Shown here: positions 1 to 8,164 of the stretch, piece by piece
How the letters are laid out: the number at the start of each line of letters is the position of its first letter
Numbering within the stretch: the stretch's first letter is position 1
Assembly: GCA_965222205.1 (NCBI GenBank)
Contig: OZ244932.1
Location: 3,286,001-3,350,000 of the forward strand
Reading direction: 5' to 3'
Length of the DNA: 64,000 bases
Source of the DNA: RHLJ01 sp965222205
Lineage (GTDB): Bacteria > Bacteroidota > Rhodothermia > Balneolales > Balneolaceae
Made by a program: the position numbers and the translations under genes
The notes under the pieces: generated by a model
Told to the model about the DNA's origin: nothing
The model's input: only the letters and a program-made list of their open reading frames with translations
Databases searched by the model: none

Positions 1-2
1 TT

Positions 3-335
3 AATGATTTAAAGGATATCTATTTAAGTCCAACCCAATCCCTGAATATCTTCAGGATAATTCAGGAAGCCACCCAAAATACGCTAAAGCATTCCGGAGC
101 CAATACCATTCAGGTAAATGGTGCTGTAAAAGGACAACGTGTGCTACTTACCATTTTTGATAATGGAACTTTCAAAAACTCTTCTGAAAACGGAACGGGT
201 TCCGGTATGGGAAATATGAAAAAGAGAGCAAAAGATATAGGAGCTGAAATTGATGTGGATGCTTCTGATGAAGGAACTAAAATAACACTCGAAATCCCAG
301 TAACCGAAAAAGCTGGGGTAGCCGAGATCTCTTAG
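3..335 (+). CDS. Sensor histidine kinase, C-terminal ATPase domain (partial, cut by window start)
   Basis: The reading frame is open from the first bases, so the 5' part lies outside the window. What remains is the HATPase domain of a two-component kinase. The N-box (IFRIIQEATQNTLKHSGA) is followed by DNG (G1 box) and a glycine-rich G2 segment (GTGSGMGNMKKRA). This N-box form is typical of the NarX/DesK group (HisKA_3), whose partners are LuxR-type response regulators. No such regulator follows directly; the next gene is an ECF sigma factor after a 92-bp gap. The signal sensed cannot be judged from this fragment. Confidence 0.85.
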   Translation, partial: NDLKDIYLSPTQSLNIFRIIQEATQNTLKHSGANTIQVNGAVKGQRVLLTIFDNGTFKNSSENGTGSGMGNMKKRAKDIGAEIDVDASDEGTKITLEIPVTEKAGVAEIS

Positions 336-357
336 TTAGAGTACTTAATTTTTATTT

Positions 358-386
358 GCGACTTTTTCCGGGCGAGCCGTGTCTTA
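358..386 (+). promoter_or_regulatory. Putative ECF-type (autoregulatory) promoter
   Basis: GCGACTTTTT at 358-367 and GTCTTA at 381-386, with 17 bp between GCGACT and GTCTTA, resemble the GCAAC-TTTT / CGTCTT pattern I recall upstream of Bacteroidota ECF sigma genes. It lies about 40 bp before the sigma-factor start at 428. Recognition is by eye only. Confidence 0.4.
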
Positions 387-427
387 TGGATGTAAGCGCG
401 CAAACATGAATTCCAAAAGTACTTCTT

Positions 428-1078
428 TTGACAAACGCTGAATTTACTGACTTACTGAAGCCGCATTATAATGATGCGGTAAATTATTGCAGAGCACTTT
501 GCTCAGGATCCACAAAAGCCGAGGCAGAAGAGATTCTTCAGCAGGCTTTGTTGAAAGCATTCGAAAAAATCGATTCGCTGAACGATAAGGTGAAATTCAG
601 AAGCTGGTTCTTTCAGATTATTAACCGGTGTTTTTATAACGCTGTACGTAATCCGTTTTGGAGCAGGTTTGTGTCGCTGAACTCAGATAAAGGCGAAGCT
701 GCATTTACCATAATTAAGGATGACTTTTTTGATGATAACCAGTTATTGATAGGAGCATTATCCAGGCTCCATAAAAAAGAACGGGCGGCATTATTGCTTT
801 TTGAAATAGGCGGATTCTCAATAAAAGAAATCACCAAAATCCAGAATGAAAAAAGCGAATCGGCGGTAAAATCCCGGTTAAGCCGGACAAGGAAAAAGCT
901 GAAGGAATTCATGGTGCTGATGGAAAAGAACCCACTATCAGGTGAAAGCCTGAAGGCTCAGAGTGTAAAGGCGCAAGATGTTGCACCTCCACGGATAGGG
1001 TATAGTTCTTCAATTAAAACCAAAAACATCTACCATGAAACCGTCAAAGTTATCAACGAAATCAAATCTATTAGGTGA
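428..1078 (+). CDS. ECF-family RNA polymerase sigma factor
   Basis: This 216-residue protein has the two-domain ECF layout. Region 2 lies at about 10-75 and includes AEEILQQALLKAFEKID and FRSWFFQIINRCFYNAVR. Region 4 lies at about 108-162, with the helix-turn-helix FSIKEITKIQNEKSESAVKSRLSR split as two helices. A tail of about 55 residues (160-216) matches nothing I recognise. The start is a TTG at 428: the in-frame ATG at 386 runs into TGA at 407, so no upstream ATG can serve. No good ribosome binding site is visible. The downstream gene begins 4 bp after the stop and encodes a membrane protein, the usual place for a cognate anti-sigma factor. Target genes are unknown; the SusCD pair further on is one possibility. 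Confidence 0.85.
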   Translation: MTNAEFTDLLKPHYNDAVNYCRALCSGSTKAEAEEILQQALLKAFEKIDSLNDKVKFRSWFFQIINRCFYNAVRNPFWSRFVSLNSDKGEAAFTIIKDDFFDDNQLLIGALSRLHKKERAALLLFEIGGFSIKEITKIQNEKSESAVKSRLSRTRKKLKEFMVLMEKNPLSGESLKAQSVKAQDVAPPRIGYSSSIKTKNIYHETVKVINEIKSIR

Positions 1079-1082
1079 AGTG

Positions 1083-1928
1083 ATGAAACTATCAGATAAT
1101 TTTAAAAACCTGAAGAAGCGCGATCACAGTTCGTCCTTTGATGACCTTGGTGAGTGGTTGGATCAAAACTCTAAACAACCCAATACGATGAAAAATATCT
1201 ATAAAATAGCCGCGTCATTTATTTTCGCCACCTTAATATTGATTGCCTGTACTGTTCCGGTAGAACAGGAAGAGGAAATCGGATATATGATAAAAGGTAT
1301 TGCAGAAACAGAATCTGTTAACCTGAAATCTAAACTGGCTGAAATCCCAGGACTAAAAATTTCTCAGTTAAGTATAAACGATATCATTTTTGAGCAGGAA
1401 GAAACCGAATTTGAGAAGAAAGAAACCCAAGAAAAGTCTGCTTCTTATTTTTCTGAAGTAATTATGGTTTTGCCGGAAGCAAACTATGATGCTGCTGTTG
1501 ATAATAAATCGAAGTTAATGGCTGCATTCGATTTCGAGTCTATTGAAATACTACCCATTGAAGAAAAAGTAGAAAGAACTTTTTTTGATTCGGCTTTGCA
1601 TACTCTTGAACTGAAAGTGGATAAAAGCTTAACAGATGAAAAAGTAGCGGCACGTATCAACACATTTCTACATGAAAACAGTAATGCAAAAGGTGATGCC
1701 AAAATCCTTATAGATGAAAATGGAAACCGTTTTGTGGTACTTGAAGTAGGAATGGACAAAAACGCTGTTTATACCACAAAAAAATCAATTGAAGAACTAG
1801 TCAATGATTTAACTCCGGAAGAGAATCGTTTCATCATGGAAGAAATGACCAACGAGGAAGTCATGGAGCTCAAAGAGAAAGAAGTACAGAAGGCAAAAAA
1901 ACTAAAAGAGGCCTCTGAGAATAAATAA
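1083..1928 (+). CDS. Single-pass membrane protein, possible anti-sigma factor
   Basis: I do not recognise the family. I place the start at ATG 1083 because AGGTGA sits just before it and the sigma gene ends at 1078; an earlier in-frame ATG at 1035 would overlap that gene by 44 bp. The 281-residue product has a short charged cytoplasmic part (1-38), one membrane segment at about 39-58 (IYKIAASFIFATLILIAC) and a long acidic, Lys/Glu-rich extracytoplasmic domain ending in a charged helix. The cysteine near the end of the hydrophobic stretch is not in a convincing N-terminal lipobox. Position behind an ECF sigma factor and topology fit an anti-sigma factor, but there is no zinc HxxxCxxC motif and no FecR-like sequence, so the role is inferred from context. 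Confidence 0.55.
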   Translation: MKLSDNFKNLKKRDHSSSFDDLGEWLDQNSKQPNTMKNIYKIAASFIFATLILIACTVPVEQEEEIGYMIKGIAETESVNLKSKLAEIPGLKISQLSINDIIFEQEETEFEKKETQEKSASYFSEVIMVLPEANYDAAVDNKSKLMAAFDFESIEILPIEEKVERTFFDSALHTLELKVDKSLTDEKVAARINTFLHENSNAKGDAKILIDENGNRFVVLEVGMDKNAVYTTKKSIEELVNDLTPEENRFIMEEMTNEEVMELKEKEVQKAKKLKEASENK

Positions 1929-1933
1929 TACAT

Positions 1934-1965
1934 AAGCGAAGGGGAGACTCTTCGCTTTAATTTTA
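1934..1965 (+). terminator. Rho-independent terminator after the sigma/anti-sigma pair
   Basis: AAGCGAAG (1934-1941) pairs with CTTCGCTT (1950-1957) across an 8-base loop and is followed by TTAATTTT. It lies 6 bp after the stop of the preceding gene. Confidence 0.7.
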
Positions 1966-2245
1966 ACAGCTAGTCAATACGTATTTGATACTCGTTTTAT
2001 TTCATAAATAAACCTTTCGTCACTCAAATTTCTCAAAATTGTGAGGTTTTTGATAAAAAAATATATGAAGAAACATCTTTTGAGGAGTGTTTTTAATTAA
2101 TAAACTCAATCATTTAGAATAAATAATATGTCCACCCATTTAATTTTTTATATAGATTAAGAATGGCTAATATCAGGGGGTGGGATGAGACTGTATGGTC
2201 AACAGTTTCATTTTTGATCAACAAAAATTAACTAATAGAGTGCTT
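1966..2245. other. AT-rich intergenic region upstream of susC-like gene
   Basis: About 280 bp between the terminator and the susC-like start. It is AT-rich and has no open frame of note. It must hold the promoter of the SusCD operon, but I cannot assign a clear -33/-7 pair. A GGGGGTGGGA run at 2176-2185 precedes an alternative in-frame ATG at 2195. Confidence 0.4.
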
Positions 2246-5200
2246 ATGAAAAAGTTTCGATTCTTTTCAGGAAGGATTCTGAAGTATTGCTCGATAGCAA
2301 CATTCATGTTGTTATTGGTCGCGGGCTTCAGTAATAATGCGAAAGCTTCAGATACAAATAATAATGACAAAGATGTCTATCTATTGATAGGTAACGTCGT
2401 TGATTCAGAAACCAATGAACCTCTTGCCGGAGTTAACATCCAGGTAAAAGGAGAGTTCAAAGGTGCTGCAACTGATGGTGATGGTACATTCAGTATAGAT
2501 GTTGACGATGATGATGTTCTGGTTTTCAGTTCTATCGGATATAAAACAATAGAAATTCCAGTTAACGGACAAAGAGAAATATTCGTTGAAATGGAAGAAG
2601 ATGCCCAGGAGCTCGATGAGCTATTGGTCGTTGGATATGGTGTTCAATCCAGAGAGTCTTTGGTAGGCTCCATTCAAACTGTGGGATCTGCTAAAATTGA
2701 GCAAATTCCAACTGCTTCATTTGAAGGTGCTATTCAGGGAAATGTTGCCGGTGTGCAGATGATTTCAAATGATGGATCACCAGGTGGTAATACTCAGATC
2801 AGAGTTAGGGGAATTGGATCGATATCTGCTTCAAGTCAACCACTTTATGTTATTGATGGAGTGATCATGGCGTCAGGAAGTATTGCTGCGCTTAATGATA
2901 ACGGCGAAAGAAGTACAAACGTAATGGCTGCCTTAAATCCAAATGATATCGAGAATATCACAGTACTTAAGGATGCAGCTTCTACAGCAATCTACGGTTC
3001 CAGAGGTGCAAACGGCGTAATTCTTATTACTACTAAAAGCGGTCAAAGTGGAGCTCCAAAAGTAAGTATTAAATCTCAGCTTGGTTTTAACCAGGTAGCT
3101 TCTAGTTCAATATTGGAGCCTTTAAACGCTGATCAGTATACAGAACTGTTTTTAAACGGGTATATCAATCGCGGCGAAACTCCTGCAGAAGCACAAACCC
3201 GGTTTGATAACCGATTTGAGCAACTCACCGACCCTCAAACAGGCAGTCCAACGGATACTCGTTGGTTAGATGAGTTAACAAGAACGGGTATTAACCAATC
3301 GTATGACTTGAGTGTTTCCGGTGGTAATGAATCAGCTCGTTATTTCGTTTCTACTAACTATTTTGATCAGGAAAGTCATATTATCGGAACCGACTTTGAT
3401 CGTATAACAAGTAGAGCGAATGTTGACGTGAAAGCAAACAACAGAATTGATCTTTCAAATAAGTTGCTTTTATCTCAGACTGATCAGAACGGTATGGTAG
3501 ATGGTTCTGCATGGGCAAATCCATTGTATAATGCATACCTGCTTTCTCCACTAATCCCAATTAAAAACGAAGCGGGATTGTTTAACGACCAACACAAAAA
3601 CTATTTCCCAATGGGGGGTAATAACCCGGTTGGTGCGTTAAGTGGCGATGACATTAGAAATACGCAGCAATTCAGGTTGAATAATAGTTTATCAGCTCAG
3701 GCTAGAATTCTCGATAACCTTGTGTTCAAAACACAGTGGAACATTGATATCATCAAGGTAACTGAGTCTCAGTATAAAAATCCTCGTTATGGTGATGGCC
3801 GAAACGTTGGTGGTTATGTTCAGGAAAATGAAATTACCCGTCAGGACTGGTCTGGTACCCAAACTCTGAACTACATTGACAATTTCAATGACGTGCATAA
3901 TGTAGAGGTTCTCGTTGGATACGAAGCGCTGTCATCCGAGCAAAAAAGTTTTTATGGTTTTGGTCAAAACTTCCCGAACCTAAAGCTTAGAACTTTGAAT
4001 AGTGCCGCAGAAGCATATGATGCGTCTGCAACTCAGACTAAGTATACTTTTGCTTCTGTGTTTAGTCGTTTCATTTATGATTTTGATGGCAAGTATGTTG
4101 CTCAGTTTAGTGTAAGACGAGATGGTTCTTCCCGATTCGGAAGCGAAAATCGATGGGGTACATTCTACTCTGTTGGTTTAGCATGGGCGCTCCATAACGA
4201 ATCTTTTATGGAAGACTTTGACCAAATTAATCTTCTGAAAGTTAGAACGTCTTATGGTACAACGGGTAATGCTGCAATTGATAATTTCGAATCCAGAGGT
4301 TTATATGGATACGGTAGAGATTACGATGGAAGTCCGGGTGGTATTCCGGTACAAATTGCGAATCCCGCTTTAACTTGGGAATCTCAGCAGAACTTCAATA
4401 TTGCTCTTGAAGTAGGTGCTTTTGACAGGGTAGAAGCTACCGTAGAGTACTTTACAAGAGTATCTTCTGATCTTCTTCTTGATGTACCTTTATCCAGAAC
4501 TACCGGTTTTGATGAAGTAGTTCAGAATGCAGGTGAGTTAGAAAATAGTGGTTTCGAATTGACGCTCGACGTTAACCTGATGAGAGAAACAGATTTCTCA
4601 TGGGATATTGGCTTCAACACAACTTTTATTACTAACGAAGTTTCCGAGCTTACAGAAGCGTATAACGATGGTACCAAACGAAGAGAAGAAGGGTTTGATT
4701 ACCAGTCCTACTATCTTTATGACTGGGCCGGAGTAGATCAATCCAATGGTCAACCATTATGGTATACCGATGAAACTCGTTCTGCAACAACGAGCGACAT
4801 CAATAATGCAGAACGGTTCTTTACCGGTCAATCAGCCACACCGGATCATTACGGTGGGTTCAATACGTCAGTATTCTACAAGAACTTTGCCTTTGATGCT
4901 CAATTTACCTATTCATGGGGAAATCATCTTTACTGGGCAACAGAACGATTTATTCATGCAGATGGAGCCCTTACTCCACGTAGTACATCTACCTATGCAT
5001 TTGAAAACAGCTGGCGACCGGGTGATACGGATGCGAAGCTCCCACAACATATGTGGGGTGGTAACAATACCGGTAATGTTGGGAACTCAACCAGATGGCT
5101 TCATGATGGATCTTATGTTCGTCTGAGAAATGTTACCTTAGCTTATAATTTCCCAATCAGTGATATCTCCAGATTCGGATTAAAGAATCTTAGAGTATAC

Positions 5201-5338
5201 ACCAGAGGAACTAACCTGTTTACATTCACAAAGCAAAAAGATATGTATATCGATCCCGAACAAGCTGTTAGTGGGATCGCCAATAGCGTAGCTCCTGCAA
5301 TCAAGTCTATTACCTTCGGTATAGACATAGGCTTATAA
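2246..5338 (+). CDS. SusC/RagA-family TonB-linked outer membrane protein
   Basis: A TonB-dependent porin that, with its SusD partner, imports glycans, peptides or other bulky ligands across the outer membrane. From ATG 2246 it is 1030 residues, a normal SusC length, and begins with a signal peptide (MKKFRFFSGRILKY, then a hydrophobic core ending AKA near residue 34). An upstream ATG at 2195 would add 17 residues before the signal and is less likely. Next come a carboxypeptidase-like regulatory domain (about 45-125), the TonB-box-like DELLVVGYGV, the plug domain with the family pattern IRVRGIGSISASSQPLYVIDG split across it, and a long beta barrel ending in aromatic/aliphatic GIDIGL. The SusD gene follows after 16 bp. 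Substrate cannot be read from sequence, as no polysaccharide-degrading enzymes lie nearby. Confidence 0.93.
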   Translation: MKKFRFFSGRILKYCSIATFMLLLVAGFSNNAKASDTNNNDKDVYLLIGNVVDSETNEPLAGVNIQVKGEFKGAATDGDGTFSIDVDDDDVLVFSSIGYKTIEIPVNGQREIFVEMEEDAQELDELLVVGYGVQSRESLVGSIQTVGSAKIEQIPTASFEGAIQGNVAGVQMISNDGSPGGNTQIRVRGIGSISASSQPLYVIDGVIMASGSIAALNDNGERSTNVMAALNPNDIENITVLKDAASTAIYGSRGANGVILITTKSGQSGAPKVSIKSQLGFNQVASSSILEPLNADQYTELFLNGYINRGETPAEAQTRFDNRFEQLTDPQTGSPTDTRWLDELTRTGINQSYDLSVSGGNESARYFVSTNYFDQESHIIGTDFDRITSRANVDVKANNRIDLSNKLLLSQTDQNGMVDGSAWANPLYNAYLLSPLIPIKNEAGLFNDQHKNYFPMGGNNPVGALSGDDIRNTQQFRLNNSLSAQARILDNLVFKTQWNIDIIKVTESQYKNPRYGDGRNVGGYVQENEITRQDWSGTQTLNYIDNFNDVHNVEVLVGYEALSSEQKSFYGFGQNFPNLKLRTLNSAAEAYDASATQTKYTFASVFSRFIYDFDGKYVAQFSVRRDGSSRFGSENRWGTFYSVGLAWALHNESFMEDFDQINLLKVRTSYGTTGNAAIDNFESRGLYGYGRDYDGSPGGIPVQIANPALTWESQQNFNIALEVGAFDRVEATVEYFTRVSSDLLLDVPLSRTTGFDEVVQNAGELENSGFELTLDVNLMRETDFSWDIGFNTTFITNEVSELTEAYNDGTKRREEGFDYQSYYLYDWAGVDQSNGQPLWYTDETRSATTSDINNAERFFTGQSATPDHYGGFNTSVFYKNFAFDAQFTYSWGNHLYWATERFIHADGALTPRSTSTYAFENSWRPGDTDAKLPQHMWGGNNTGNVGNSTRWLHDGSYVRLRNVTLAYNFPISDISRFGLKNLRVYTRGTNLFTFTKQKDMYIDPEQAVSGIANSVAPAIKSITFGIDIGL

Positions 5339-5354
5339 TTCTAATTTAAATACA

Positions 5355-6794
5355 ATGCTTAGAACAATGAATATTAGAACATTATATATAGGACTTGCAG
5401 TAGTTATTTTCGCCGGATTTGGCTGTAAGGAAAGTTTTCTGGAAGTGAACCCACAACAATCGGTTTCCAATGAGGAAGCGATTGAAAATGTCGGAGATTA
5501 CGAGTCTTCGGTAACAGGAATCTATAATTGGCTTTCAGACTCAGATTATTATGGTCGGTACTTTATACTTGTACCGGATGTGATGTCTGACGATGTGAAG
5601 CAAAACTCACAGGCTAACCGTGCTAAAGAGTATGCGGAGTATGTAGCTTTTGAAGAGCACTTTATTACTCAGAATATGTGGGAGACCATATATGCAGGAA
5701 TTGGTGCTGCTAATGCAATCATAAACAATCCAAAACCAGAAATACCAACGGCCCTGGAAGATGATTTCGACCAACTTCTTGGTGAAGCTTATGCCCTTCG
5801 TGGATTAATGTATTTCGATTTGGTACGTCTTTATGGTCAGCATTATGGCTTTACAGCAGACGCAAGCCATCTTGGAGTTCCTATCGTTCTGGAAACAGAT
5901 ACCTTTAGTGAGCCTGCAAGAAATACGGTAGCTGAAGTGTATACACAGGTTTTGAGTGACCTTAACGAAGGAATGAACCTGATGGGCAACACAACCCGAA
6001 ATGGTAACACTTCTACACTTTCAGCTTGGTCTGCTAAGGCTATTCTTGCAAGAGTGTATCTTCACATGGGAGATTTTGCTAATGCTCAAAGCATGGCTAA
6101 TGACGTAATCGAAAATGGACCATTCACTTTGGTGGATAATGCTAGTTACGAAGCAGCCTGGCAGAGTGAAGTTGGATATAGCTCAGAATCAATTTTCGAA
6201 ATTGCTATGACAGAAACCGATAACCGCGGCTCTGATGCTCTGGGAAGAATGTACATCGAAGCGGGATATGGTGATTACCTTCCATCTAATGAAGTGTATG
6301 ATCTAATTCCTGCTGGAGATGTTCGTCAGACATGGTTCGAGGTTGATGCGAACTTAACCGGAGATTACGCTCCTTTCCGATTGGCTAAATATCCAAGCGA
6401 GACTGGAGAAAACAATACAGTTGTATCCAGATTGTCAGAAATGTATCTGATACGTGCTGAAGCAGCTGCAGAGCAAGGTGGTGCTGCTAATGTATTGATA
6501 GCTCAGAATGATATCACTACCATTCGCCAACGTGGACTTCCAGCAGCAGCTCCTGTAGTAGCTACCGGTGCTGCTTTGATGGATGAAATCAGGTTGGAAA
6601 GAAGGATAGAGCTTGCGTACGAAGGCCACAGATTATGGGACTTAATGCGCTGGGAACAAGATATGGTTCGTACAGAGTGTACTTCTATTGCTTCTGCTTG
6701 TACTGTAAATTATCCTAATGATCGATTTGTACTTCCTATTTCTGCCGACGAGCAGGATGCAAATCCGAACATGCAACCAAACCCTGGTTACTAA
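5355..6794 (+). CDS. SusD/RagB-family outer membrane lipoprotein
   Basis: The surface lid and substrate-binding partner of the SusC-like channel encoded just upstream. The 479-residue product has a lipobox with Cys24 (AGFGC, then KESFLEVNPQQ, the usual SusD start). TPR-like helices follow, including LLGEAYALRGLMYFDLVRLYG, the standard SusD helix, quoted here in two parts by motif. The RagB-like C-terminal half has YLIRAEAAAEQG, RRIELAYEGHRLWDLMRW and the closing FVLPISADE...NPNMQPNPGY, all typical. A second in-frame ATG at 5367 could also start it. Co-transcribed with the SusC gene and followed by a strong terminator. Confidence 0.93.
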   Translation: MLRTMNIRTLYIGLAVVIFAGFGCKESFLEVNPQQSVSNEEAIENVGDYESSVTGIYNWLSDSDYYGRYFILVPDVMSDDVKQNSQANRAKEYAEYVAFEEHFITQNMWETIYAGIGAANAIINNPKPEIPTALEDDFDQLLGEAYALRGLMYFDLVRLYGQHYGFTADASHLGVPIVLETDTFSEPARNTVAEVYTQVLSDLNEGMNLMGNTTRNGNTSTLSAWSAKAILARVYLHMGDFANAQSMANDVIENGPFTLVDNASYEAAWQSEVGYSSESIFEIAMTETDNRGSDALGRMYIEAGYGDYLPSNEVYDLIPAGDVRQTWFEVDANLTGDYAPFRLAKYPSETGENNTVVSRLSEMYLIRAEAAAEQGGAANVLIAQNDITTIRQRGLPAAAPVVATGAALMDEIRLERRIELAYEGHRLWDLMRWEQDMVRTECTSIASACTVNYPNDRFVLPISADEQDANPNMQPNPGY

Positions 6795-6813
6795 TAGTTC
6801 GTAACAATTATTT

Positions 6814-6850
6814 AAAAGACCCTTTTGCAGAGCAAAAGGGTCTTTTTTTT
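6814..6850 (+). terminator. Rho-independent terminator of the SusCD operon
   Basis: A perfect 15-bp stem (6814-6828 with 6832-6846) around the loop AGA is followed by further T residues. A-tracts on the other side mean it could also stop the convergent methyltransferase gene that ends at 6861. Confidence 0.92.
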
Positions 6851-6860
6851 GGTTAAGGTT

Positions 6861-7715
6861 TTAGAAACGTATTAGATTTCCCAATTCGAGGTTTTTATCA
6901 GACAGGTTTTTCAGTCCTAAAGTTGTGCTTTCATATTGCTTAGGAAATCCCGGAGTATTTGATAGCATTTGTTTTAACTCAGAAAGAGGCAATTGAGGGG
7001 AGTAGGTATTCAGAATAAAAAATCTATGTTCAGGGTGGAGAATCTTGATTACGTTTTGAAGTAAGTCTGGTAAGTCTCTGTTTAACTTCCAGTTTTTACC
7101 TTTTGGTCCAAGACCAAATATGGGTGGATCCATAATAATTCCATGATAGAGATCTCCACGCCGAACTGATTTATTAACAAATCTGCGTGCATCTTCCACG
7201 ATCCAGCGAATGGTATCTATATTATTCAAATCTGCATTTTGTCGAGCCCATGTAACTACACTCTTCACTGAATCAACATGAGTGACTTCCGCTCCGGAAA
7301 GATTTGCTGCCAGTGAGGCCCCACCTGTATAGGCAAATAAGTTTAATACTTTTGGACTGATACCCGCTTCAAGCAAGGATGTACTACGATTGGATATAAA
7401 TTCCCAATTTGCTGCCTGCTCAGGGAAAATACCCAGGTGTTTAAAAGCCCCTTGGCTCATTTTGAATTTGATCGGAGTAGAACCCAGTGTATATCGTAGT
7501 ACAAAGTCTTCAACCTGTTTATCCCAATTCCCTTTCTGATTCTTAGATTCACTGAAATAAAGATCTGATTTTTGCCACTGTTCCGGAGGAAATACGGGTT
7601 TTGATTCAGCCAGCGGTTCTGGGCGATCGGTAATTAAATTCCCAAACCGTTCGAGCTTCCTTTGATTACCGAAATCAATGAGTTCATAATCAGACCACTT
7701 TGTGGGGTAGATCAT
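6861..7715 (-). CDS. Class I SAM-dependent methyltransferase (RlmI/RlmK-like)
   Basis: Probably a nucleic-acid, most likely rRNA, methyltransferase of the COG1092-like group. The SAM-binding core has motif I LNLFAYTGGASLAA, motif II VTHVDSVKSVVTWARQNADL, and the catalytic/target-binding MDPPIFGLGPKG, followed by LNRDLPDLL. The start is taken at 7715, giving 284 residues and an ATGA overlap with the upstream gene's stop. The frame stays open to 7892 but that extension lies inside the upstream gene and has no homologous look. It lacks the N-terminal PUA domain of full-length RlmI and so belongs to the shorter subgroup. The exact target is unknown. Confidence 0.82.
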   Translation of the reverse strand: MIYPTKWSDYELIDFGNQRKLERFGNLITDRPEPLAESKPVFPPEQWQKSDLYFSESKNQKGNWDKQVEDFVLRYTLGSTPIKFKMSQGAFKHLGIFPEQAANWEFISNRSTSLLEAGISPKVLNLFAYTGGASLAANLSGAEVTHVDSVKSVVTWARQNADLNNIDTIRWIVEDARRFVNKSVRRGDLYHGIIMDPPIFGLGPKGKNWKLNRDLPDLLQNVIKILHPEHRFFILNTYSPQLPLSELKQMLSNTPGFPKQYESTTLGLKNLSDKNLELGNLIRF

Positions 7716-8164
7716 TGATCTAACTCCCGCAGCGCCTGAGCAGCTCCGGCATTCAACTGCCAGTCGTAATCTGATATTCCCGATATATCCGCTTTGATTA
7801 GTTCTCTGAATTTCGGGGCACTCTGTCCAAGCCGTTTGTACCAGTCTAGATGAGTAGGGTCGGAGGCATCCAGTCCATAAGCGGTACTCCAAACCAAAAA
7901 ATCTTCACAGTCTTCGTATTCTTCGATGGCATAAATAATTAATTGTAGCAGGAGTGCCGGGTTTCCTGTTCTGGCATCTTGAAATTCGTCATCTACCGGA
8001 ATGGTAAATTCCCGGGATGAAGAATCCATTTTAATATCTATGAAACAGGCATCTTTAAGTACCTGAGTTATCGGAAGTACAGTCAAGTTGATTTTAAATT
8101 CCTCGATACTATCGTACAGCTCTTTTACCTCCGGATAGGTGCTTTTTATTTCAGCTAGATTCAT
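7712..8164 (-). CDS. Conserved-looking protein of unknown function
   Basis: A 150-residue soluble, acidic protein with no signal peptide or membrane segment. I do not recognise the family. It has an N-terminal helical part (LAEIKSTYPEVKELYDSIEEF) given here only as a pattern, a beta-rich middle (FIDIKMDSSSREFTIPVDDE) and a tryptophan-containing C-terminal helix region. It sits in a tight minus-strand run: its start overlaps the stop of the serine hydrolase upstream by 1 bp (TAATG) and its stop overlaps the methyltransferase start. Translational coupling with both is likely. Confidence 0.7.
   Translation of the reverse strand: MNLAEIKSTYPEVKELYDSIEEFKINLTVLPITQVLKDACFIDIKMDSSSREFTIPVDDEFQDARTGNPALLLQLIIYAIEEYEDCEDFLVWSTAYGLDASDPTHLDWYKRLGQSAPKFRELIKADISGISDYDWQLNAGAAQALRELDQ

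Noticed and set aside
4746..5126. 126-codon plus-strand frame inside the susC-like gene
   Set aside because: It lies wholly inside the SusC barrel in another frame; the SusC translation is clearly the real one.
7716..7892. N-terminal extension of the methyltransferase to 7892
   Set aside because: The extension is antisense-frame sequence of the upstream gene; ATG 7715 gives the usual ATGA overlap and the correct domain start.
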